A stretch of 64,000 nucleotides of DNA from Roseomonas sp. (GTDB lineage: Bacteria > Pseudomonadota > Alphaproteobacteria > Acetobacterales > Acetobacteraceae). Every line of letters begins with the position of its first letter. Position 1 is the stretch's first letter. The translations under genes were made by a program, and so were the position numbers. Below are positions 57,416 through 64,000 of this stretch, in pieces. Where the stretch lies: the NCBI GenBank assembly GCA_020249145.1, contig JADCGF010000008.1, positions 1 to 64,000 on the forward strand. Reading direction: 5' to 3'. The notes beneath the pieces were generated by a model that was not told the DNA's origin, made no database searches, and saw nothing but the letters and a program-made list of their open reading frames with translations.

Positions 57416-59296
57416 CTAACGCGGAGAAGGCGCTCTATCGCTGCTGGCGCTTTCCAGGATTTCGCGGAACAGCCGCGCGGGCAAGCCGCCGCCCGCGACA
57501 TTATCCATCGGCACGCCATCATCATTGCCAAGCCAAACGCCCATCACAAGGCCGCCACTGATGCCGATGAACCAGGCGTCGCGATATTCCTGGGTAGTGC
57601 CAGTCTTGCCGATAACGCTCCGGCCAGGGATGGCCGCTGCGCGCCCCGTCCCGCGCGCCACCACGGCTGCCATCATGCTGCGCATAGCTTCCATATGTTC
57701 AGGCGAAAAGGCGCGTTCGGGCTGAGGCCGCGGCAAGGGCCATGGCCGCCCTTCAGCCTGCACCTGCGCGACGCCAAAAGGCTCCACACGAAAGCCGCCA
57801 TTTGCAAAAGGCGCGTAAGCCGCTACCAGATCAAGCAAAGCCACTTCGCCGGTGCCAAGCGCGATTGTTGCATCGCGCGGGAAAGGACCATCAAGCCCTG
57901 CGCGCCGCGCCGCTTCCGCCACCTTGCGATGCCCGCCGACGCGCTGCATCAGCCGCACGGCCGAGGTATTCACGCTTTGCGCCAAAGCCTCCTCCACCGT
58001 GATTTCACCGCGCGCGCGCCATTGCCCATTGCTTGGTGACCAGCCTCCAAGATTAAGCGTCGTATCTGCAACCATATCCTGCGTGCCAAGCCCGGCTTCC
58101 AGCGCGGCAAGGAAGATGAAGGGCTTGAAAGCGCTGCCGGGCTGGCGCCGCGCCTGGGTGGCGCGGTTGAAGGGGCTATTGCGGTAATCCTTGCCGCCCG
58201 CCATGGCACGCACCGCACCGGTTGCGGCATCCATCGCGACCACGGCGCCCTGGAATACCCCGGCCCGGGCGCCCGGCCCGGCCAGGATGGCGTCAATCCG
58301 CGCCTCGGCGGCGGCTTGCAGCACGGGGTCAAGCGTGCTGCGCAATACCAGGTCAGCATTGCCAGGCGCGCGGCCCGCCATGCCATCCTGAACCCAATCG
58401 GCGAACCAGCCGGCATCGCGTGAAGGTGCCGGCGCGAATTGAATGGCCTCGGCTGCCTGCAAGGCCTGGGTCGCTGTCAGCGCGCCGGTTTCGGTCATGG
58501 CGGTCAGTACTTCCAAGGCGCGCGCCAGTGCCGCCCCTTGATTGACGCGCGGATTGAGGCGTGAGGGCGATTTGGGCAGCCCTGCCAGCACCGCCGCCTG
58601 TCCCGGCGTCAGCCGCCGTGCCGAAACGCCAAAGTAAAGCCGCGCCGCCGCATCCACGCCATAGGTGCCGGCACCGAGATAGACGCGGTTCAAATAAATC
58701 TCCAGCAATTCATCCTTGCTGAAACGCTGTTCCAGCCAAAAGGCCAGCATGGCTTCCTGTGCCTTGCGCTTCAGGCTGCGTTCCGGCGTCAGGAACAGGT
58801 TCTTCGCCAATTGTTGCGTGAGCGTTGACCCCCCCTGCACCACGCGGCCCGAGGTGAAATTGGCATGCACCGCGCGCACCAGCCCGATCGGGTCTATGCC
58901 CCAATGGTCGCGAAAGCGCCGATCCTCAATAGCGATGAAGGCCGCCGGCAGATGCGCCGGCATGTGGCGCAGCCGGAGTGTTTCCCCATATAAATCACCA
59001 TTGGTAGCCAGCAGCTTGCCGTCCGAGGCCAGTAGCGTGGTGGACGGCCGGCGCGTTGTGGCCAGCGCCGATTCCGGGCGCGGCAAATCCCAGGCCAGGG
59101 CGATCAAAACCAGCGAAGCCGCGATCAGCCCCCAGATCGTCGCGAGGAAACCAAAGCGCAGCAGCACCCAGCGCCGCCGCGGACGCGCCGCGGGGCGAGA
59201 GGGGGGGGCGGAAAGACACGCGCCGAGAGCCTCTCTGGCCGGGCTGCGGGGGGGCGCGCCGCGACCTTGGGAGGGTTTGGCCGATGCTCGGGCCAT
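57416..59296 (-). CDS. Class A penicillin-binding protein (transglycosylase/transpeptidase)
   Basis: IEDRRFRDHWGIDP, QGGSTLTQQLAKNLFLTPERSLKRKAQE, SAFKPF, IGKTGTTQEYRDAWFIG. Confidence 0.95.
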   Translation of the reverse strand: MARASAKPSQGRGAPPRSPAREALGACLSAPPSRPAARPRRRWVLLRFGFLATIWGLIAASLVLIALAWDLPRPESALATTRRPSTTLLASDGKLLATNGDLYGETLRLRHMPAHLPAAFIAIEDRRFRDHWGIDPIGLVRAVHANFTSGRVVQGGSTLTQQLAKNLFLTPERSLKRKAQEAMLAFWLEQRFSKDELLEIYLNRVYLGAGTYGVDAAARLYFGVSARRLTPGQAAVLAGLPKSPSRLNPRVNQGAALARALEVLTAMTETGALTATQALQAAEAIQFAPAPSRDAGWFADWVQDGMAGRAPGNADLVLRSTLDPVLQAAAEARIDAILAGPGARAGVFQGAVVAMDAATGAVRAMAGGKDYRNSPFNRATQARRQPGSAFKPFIFLAALEAGLGTQDMVADTTLNLGGWSPSNGQWRARGEITVEEALAQSVNTSAVRLMQRVGGHRKVAEAARRAGLDGPFPRDATIALGTGEVALLDLVAAYAPFANGGFRVEPFGVAQVQAEGRPWPLPRPQPERAFSPEHMEAMRSMMAAVVARGTGRAAAIPGRSVIGKTGTTQEYRDAWFIGISGGLVMGVWLGNDDGVPMDNVAGGGLPARLFREILESASSDRAPSPR

Positions 59297-59336
59297 GAGC
59301 GTGCTTATCACACCGGCCCCTGCGGCGAAACAGTGA

Positions 59337-60545
59337 TTGACGGGGCAGCGCAAGCCCCGGAACATCGGGCGAGTTACAGGAGCGCCAGGCTTGGCAATTT
59401 CTCGCGGTATTTGGGTGATTGGCGCGGCGGTCTTCACCATTGGTTTTTCGACAACCCTCGCCATGCCCTTATTCACCACCTATGCGGCGCGGGATGGCCA
59501 GGGCGCAGGCGGGCTTTCCGCCGCTTTCATTGCCTATGCGGCGAGTGCGATCATCTCCGCGCCACTGCTGGGCGGCATGTCGGACCGCATTGGGCGCAAG
59601 CCTTGCATTCTGGCCGCGCTGACGCTGACCATTTGCGGCACGATTGCGCTGATCACCGCGCCCGGCTTGGCGGCGCTGGCCTTCGCGCGCGGCATGCAGG
59701 GCTTGGCGGTGGGCTTGCTGGCCGGTGGCGCAACGGCCTGGGCGGCGGAATTGGCCGAGGGGCCGGAAGCCGGGCGACGCGCAGCGCAGGTGACCACGCT
59801 TGCGAGTGCAAGCGGCTTTGCCGCCGGCGGCATCGCCACCATGGCGGCTATTGAAATCTTCGGCGCCATCGAACCACCACTGACCTTCTGGCTGCATATG
59901 ACGGCGCTGGCGACGATTTTTCTGTTGGTGCTGTTCCTGCCGGAAACCAAAACCCCGGCGCGCGTGGCATGGCTGCGCATGCCAAGTTTTCCGCGCAGCA
60001 CTTTGCCCCTTTCGCTGAGCATGCTGGCGGCCTGGGCAGTGACGGGCACGGTGATCACTGCCGTACCGACAGCGCTGACCGAAGCCGGCTATCCGCGCAT
60101 GGGGCCGCTTGCGGTGTGCTTCATGATCTTAGTCGGGGCTTTGGTGCAGCAATTGATGGCGCAGATTGCCGCGCGGCGGTTGGTGCTGCTTGGCTTGCCA
60201 GTGCTGGTGCTTGGCGCGGGTTTGGTCATGTGGGGCACGCTGCATGCCGCGTTATGGTCGCTGCTTTTGGGTGGCGCGCTGGTGGGCAGCGCGGCGTATG
60301 GGTTTTTGTACATTGGCGGGCTGGCGGGGGTTTCCGAGAAAGCGGGCCTCGATCGCGCCCGCGCGGCGGCAGGCGTTTTCCTGGTGGCGCATATCGGCTT
60401 TTGCATCCCCCCGCTGATGGCGGGCTTCGCCATGGATGCCTTTGGCGCTGGCGCGACGCTTACCGTTTTCTGGCTATTGCTGGCGAGTTTCGCGGTAAGC
60501 CTCATGTGGGCGCTGCGCGGCGCTGGTGAGGCCAAAGCCGGTTAA
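59337..60545 (+). CDS. MFS transporter
   Basis: APLLGGMSDRIGRKPCILAAL; multiple TM segments. Confidence 0.9.
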   Translation: MTGQRKPRNIGRVTGAPGLAISRGIWVIGAAVFTIGFSTTLAMPLFTTYAARDGQGAGGLSAAFIAYAASAIISAPLLGGMSDRIGRKPCILAALTLTICGTIALITAPGLAALAFARGMQGLAVGLLAGGATAWAAELAEGPEAGRRAAQVTTLASASGFAAGGIATMAAIEIFGAIEPPLTFWLHMTALATIFLLVLFLPETKTPARVAWLRMPSFPRSTLPLSLSMLAAWAVTGTVITAVPTALTEAGYPRMGPLAVCFMILVGALVQQLMAQIAARRLVLLGLPVLVLGAGLVMWGTLHAALWSLLLGGALVGSAAYGFLYIGGLAGVSEKAGLDRARAAAGVFLVAHIGFCIPPLMAGFAMDAFGAGATLTVFWLLLASFAVSLMWALRGAGEAKAG

Positions 60546-60594
60546 GGGACGCCAAGGAAGCACCAAGGCCGCTCGCACTATCGGTTGCAGAAAG

Positions 60595-60609
60595 TAGTGC
60601 AATTCACTA
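60595..60609. promoter_or_regulatory. Candidate TA operator TAGTG-CAATT-CACTA
   Basis: Perfect 5-bp inverted repeat starting 25 bp upstream of the antitoxin start codon. Confidence 0.55.
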
Positions 60610-60619
60610 TATTTATGCC

Positions 60620-60862
60620 ATGGATCAGATCATCTCAGCCGCTGAGGCAAACCGCGCCTTTTCCCGCCTGCTGCGCGAAGTTCGCGAAGAAGGCAGGCGC
60701 TTTGTGGTCACATCCCATGGCGAGCAGGTTGCCCAGATCGGGCCTTGCAGCGCCGCCGAAGCAGGCCGCAAATCCGCGCGAGAGACCTTGCTGGCGCGCC
60801 TTCAGACGCAACCCGTTCAGAACATAGGCCGCTGGAGCCGCGACGCATTGTACGAGCGCTGA
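60620..60862 (+). CDS. Phd/YefM-type antitoxin
   Basis: MDQIISAAEANRAFSRLLREVREEGRRFVVTSHGEQVAQIGP. Confidence 0.88.
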   Translation: MDQIISAAEANRAFSRLLREVREEGRRFVVTSHGEQVAQIGPCSAAEAGRKSARETLLARLQTQPVQNIGRWSRDALYER

Positions 60863-60863
60863 A

Positions 60864-61283
60864 ATGCGCGTCGCATTCGACACCAATATCCTTGCCTATG
60901 CCTAAGGCGTGAATGGCCAGGCGCGCAAGGATGCGGCGCTCAGGATATTGCAGGAATTCGGGGAGCATGAAGTGATGCTTCCCGTTCAGGCTCTTGGCGA
61001 ATTATTTGTTGTGCTGACGCGCAAGGCAAAGCGCGAGGCAGCGGAAGTGCGTAGCGCCTTGCTTGGTTGGTCTGATAGTTTTGCGATGATCGAGACAACG
61101 CCGGATGTGATTGTCGAGGCGATGGAATTGGTAACCACCCATCGCCTCAGCTTTTGGGATTCCGTGATGCTCGCCGCGGCAGCGCAGGCTGGATGCCGCT
61201 TCCTGCTTTCCGAGGACATGCAGGATGGCTTTACCTGGCGTGGGGTGACGGTGCGAAACCCCTTCAGCGATACGCCAATTTAA
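60864..61283 (+). pseudogene. VapC-like PIN-domain toxin with nonsense codon at position 14
   Basis: MRVAFDTNILAYA*GVNGQARKDAALRILQEFGEHEVMLPVQALGELFVVLTRKAKREA...LSFWDSVMLAAAAQAGCRFLLSEDMQDGF; TAA at 60903-60905. Confidence 0.9.
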
Positions 61284-61316
61284 GCGTATCGCGTTCAGAA
61301 TTTTCCATCTGAACGC
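61284..61316. terminator. Candidate hairpin between convergent genes
   Basis: CGCGTTCAGA-ATTTTCCA-TCTGAACGCG inverted repeat. Confidence 0.5.
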
Positions 61317-61328
61317 GACATGCTCTCG

Positions 61329-63095
61329 TCAAACCAAGCCTTCTTCCCGCGCCTTGATCTGCATCGCAAGGTATTTGGAATACATCCGGCATTGCGCGAA
61401 GGAACCACCGGTAAACCACAGCCCCTGCTGCGGCGTTTCCATCCACATGTTGCGCAATTCCTGATCGGCCTCATCAAAACCCCAAATCTTGCCGACGCGA
61501 TCCGCCACCGCATCACCAAAGAAGCCGCGCACCAGATGATCCTGGCCCTTATAGCCGGTGGCGAGCACCAGCAATTCCGCCGGCAATGCGCGGCCATCCT
61601 TCATCTTCATGCCGTTCGCGTTGAATTCGGCAATGTCGTGATACTGGATCAGCCCCACTTCGCGGCGCACCAGCAATTCAGAACAGCCGACATTGAAGTA
61701 ATACCCACCCCCACGAGAGCGATATTTCAGCGGCCAGCCCGTGCCATTATCGCCGAATTCCAGCCGGAAGCCGATTTTCTCCAGCCCATCCAGCAGTGGT
61801 TTGTCCAATTCCCGCGTCTTGTCGGTTAGAATCTTATGCGCCTGTTTCATCACCGAAAGCGGGAAGGACACATTGATCAAATCGCGGTCTTCCAGCGTTG
61901 GCCCCTTGCCGTAATAGACGCCATCATAAAGCTGCGCGCTGGGTTCCACATTCACGATCAACGTCGGGCTGCGCTGCACCATGGTCACCTTGGCGCCATT
62001 GCCGTGCAGATCCTGCGTAATGTCATGCGCGCTGGTGCCGGTGCCGAAAACATAAACCGGCTTGCCCTTCCATTCCGCGCCATTCTTGAAGCCGGAGGAA
62101 TGCACAACCTTTCCCTTGAAACGATCAAGGGTTGGGATATCCGGCAGGCTCGGCGTGCCGCTGACGCTGGTGGCCATGATGATATGCCGCGGGCGCATGA
62201 TGCGTTCGCTGCCATCAGCCTGCTTCAGCCGCGCCACCCAGCACTTCGCCGCCGCATCATATTCAGCGCCTTCGAAACTCGTTCTGGTCCAGAAATTGAT
62301 CTCCATCGTCTCGACATAGGATTCGAGCCAATTGGCGATCTTGTCCTTAGGGATGTATTTCGGCCAGGTCTTGGGGAAGGACAGGAACGGGAAGTGATTG
62401 CTATGCACCTGGTTGTGCAGCTTCAGGCCATGATAGCGAAGACGCCAGTTATCGCCGATCCGCGCCATGCGATCCACGATCAGCGCTTCGATATTGAGCG
62501 CGCCGAGCCAGGCCGCAGCGGTAATGCCGGCATGCCCGCCACCTACAACCAGCACCGCCGGATCGCGGCTTTCGAAACGCGCGGCCTCTCGCCGTTTATC
62601 CAGCCAATTCGGGCCGTTGAATTCGCGTTCAAAGGCGGGTTCCTCACGCGCTTCGCGCATGCTGTCCACATCAAAGCCGCGCAGGCTATCAAGTGCTGTG
62701 GTCAGCACCCATGCAACCGGGGCGTCACCGGCAGCTTCAGCACGCTTTAGGCGGAGCAGTGCCGCGCCGGTGCCGATTTTGGTTTCAAAGCGTAGCACGG
62801 CTTCGATGGTGTCTTCGCCAGCGCGCTCCACAAAGCGCGGCGCGGCGCGTTCATCATCAATCGCGAAATCTCGCGCGCCGGCTTCCTGCACCGCCGCCAA
62901 CAACGCGTCCACCAGCGCCCCCTGGCCGCTTACGGTACGGATGCGCCGGCCCAGCGCCACGATATCGCGCCAATGGCTATCTGCGCGAAACAATGCGCTG
63001 AGCGCGGCTTTGTCGCCCGCCGCAAGCGCTGCGTTGAAGCGCTTGAGCCAGGCTTCGATGATATGGCCGATACCTTGTTCCGAAATGACCAGCAT
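61329..63095 (-). CDS. Flavin-containing monooxygenase with N-terminal SnoaL/NTF2-like domain
   Basis: VLVVGGGHAGITAAAWLGALN, VHSSGFKNGAEWKGKPVYVFGTGTSAHDI, LVLATGYKGQ. Confidence 0.9.
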   Translation of the reverse strand: MLVISEQGIGHIIEAWLKRFNAALAAGDKAALSALFRADSHWRDIVALGRRIRTVSGQGALVDALLAAVQEAGARDFAIDDERAAPRFVERAGEDTIEAVLRFETKIGTGAALLRLKRAEAAGDAPVAWVLTTALDSLRGFDVDSMREAREEPAFEREFNGPNWLDKRREAARFESRDPAVLVVGGGHAGITAAAWLGALNIEALIVDRMARIGDNWRLRYHGLKLHNQVHSNHFPFLSFPKTWPKYIPKDKIANWLESYVETMEINFWTRTSFEGAEYDAAAKCWVARLKQADGSERIMRPRHIIMATSVSGTPSLPDIPTLDRFKGKVVHSSGFKNGAEWKGKPVYVFGTGTSAHDITQDLHGNGAKVTMVQRSPTLIVNVEPSAQLYDGVYYGKGPTLEDRDLINVSFPLSVMKQAHKILTDKTRELDKPLLDGLEKIGFRLEFGDNGTGWPLKYRSRGGGYYFNVGCSELLVRREVGLIQYHDIAEFNANGMKMKDGRALPAELLVLATGYKGQDHLVRGFFGDAVADRVGKIWGFDEADQELRNMWMETPQQGLWFTGGSFAQCRMYSKYLAMQIKAREEGLV

Positions 63096-63247
63096 GTGCT
63101 TCCGCCTTCAATCCACCGCGCCCAACCGGGCGCCTTTTCTGGTGTGATCCTAAGCGCCGATTCGCGGGGCCGCAAATCCTGCCTTGGGGCGGATTTCATC
63201 CCTGGCCAAATGCGCCTATCCTGAAAGGCGAAAATGGAGAAACGCTC

Positions 63248-64000
63248 ATGAATGCTTCGCTTGCGGGCAAGGTCGCGCTGGTCACGGGTGCCGGCAAGAA
63301 TATCGGCCGCGCCATTGCGTTGAGGCTCGCCGCCGATGGCGCCGCCATTGTGGTGAATGGCAGATCGGATGAGGGCGCGATCAAGGCCGTGGCCGACGAA
63401 ATCACGGCCAGCGGGGGCCGCGCCATGGCCTATCGCGCGGACATCTCCAAGCCTGAGGAAGTGGACGGCATGGCCGCTGCTGTGGCGGCGCAGTTCGGCG
63501 GTGTGGATATTCTGGTGACGAATGCCGGGCTCCGGCGCCAGACCCGTTTTCTGGACATGTCCTTCGCGGAATGGCGAGAAATTCTCTCGGTCGCGCTTGA
63601 TGGCGCTTTCATCGTCACGCAAGCCTTCGTGCCGCAGATGATCGCGCGCGGGGGTGGTTCCATCATCGGGCTATCGGGGATTTCAACCCATGTCGGCACG
63701 CCCAATCGGGCGCATGTCTCGGCCTCCAAATCAGGGCTGGAAGGCTTGATGCGCGCCCTTGCGGTGGAATTGGCGCCCCAAGGCATTCGCGCGAATAGCG
63801 TCGCGCCCGGTGCGGTGGATACGGTGCGCGGTGCCTCGGCCGGGTCCATGCCCAGCACGCTGGCGGATGGCGGCATTCCCATGCGCCGCCGGGCGATTGT
63901 GGCCGAAATCGCCGATGTGGTGCGCCTGCTGGCCGGGCCGGAAGGCGGCTATATCACCGGCCAGACCATCCATGTGAATGGTGGCGCGTTCCTTACCTGA
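63248..64000 (+). CDS. SDR family oxidoreductase
   Basis: VTGAGKNIGRAIALRLAADGAAIVVNGRSD...HVSASKSGLEGLMRALAVELAPQGIRANSVAPG. Confidence 0.93.
   Translation: MNASLAGKVALVTGAGKNIGRAIALRLAADGAAIVVNGRSDEGAIKAVADEITASGGRAMAYRADISKPEEVDGMAAAVAAQFGGVDILVTNAGLRRQTRFLDMSFAEWREILSVALDGAFIVTQAFVPQMIARGGGSIIGLSGISTHVGTPNRAHVSASKSGLEGLMRALAVELAPQGIRANSVAPGAVDTVRGASAGSMPSTLADGGIPMRRRAIVAEIADVVRLLAGPEGGYITGQTIHVNGGAFLT

Noticed and set aside
61284-61316. CGCGTTCAGA...TCTGAACGCG as another family 1 copy
   Set aside because: No sequence match to the CATTTTCAAGCC/GGAAAATGCGAC arms; better explained as a hairpin terminator between convergent genes.
1-64000. CRISPR array or other regularly spaced direct repeats
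   Set aside because: None seen by eye; recurrent sequences are dispersed hairpin elements at irregular distances.

Overview
The window looks like a high-GC alphaproteobacterial chromosome, probably Acetobacteraceae/Roseomonas-like (inference from gene content and sequence style; taxonomy not tested). It is mostly housekeeping and catabolic genes: acyl-CoA synthetase, glcF, metF, mlaA/mlaC-like, ettA, purEK, a metal ABC transporter operon, an aa3-type cytochrome oxidase operon (coxB-coxA-ctaB-coxF-ctaG-coxC-surf1), a class A PBP, and several CoA/amide hydrolase genes. I saw no CRISPR array, rRNA operon or prophage. The best second-look items are: (1) a metal-transport operon whose first permease is fused to a DtxR-like domain, in the same gene order as chlamydial YtgABCRD; (2) a dispersed ~103-108 bp two-hairpin element that cleanly interrupts an IS3 orfB and also supplies the C-terminal codons of that permease fusion; (3) an in-frame chimeric pseudogene (amidase N-terminus plus CnbZ-like C-terminus) formed at a shared CGCGGC with one nonsense codon; (4) a truncated badI beside intact badR/badH-like genes; (5) a vapC toxin killed by a nonsense codon beside an intact antitoxin with a palindromic operator; (6) a CoA-binding domain fused to O-acetylhomoserine sulfhydrylase; (7) a ROSE-like thermometer upstream of hsp20; (8) a second 50-bp repeat family abutting palindromes.
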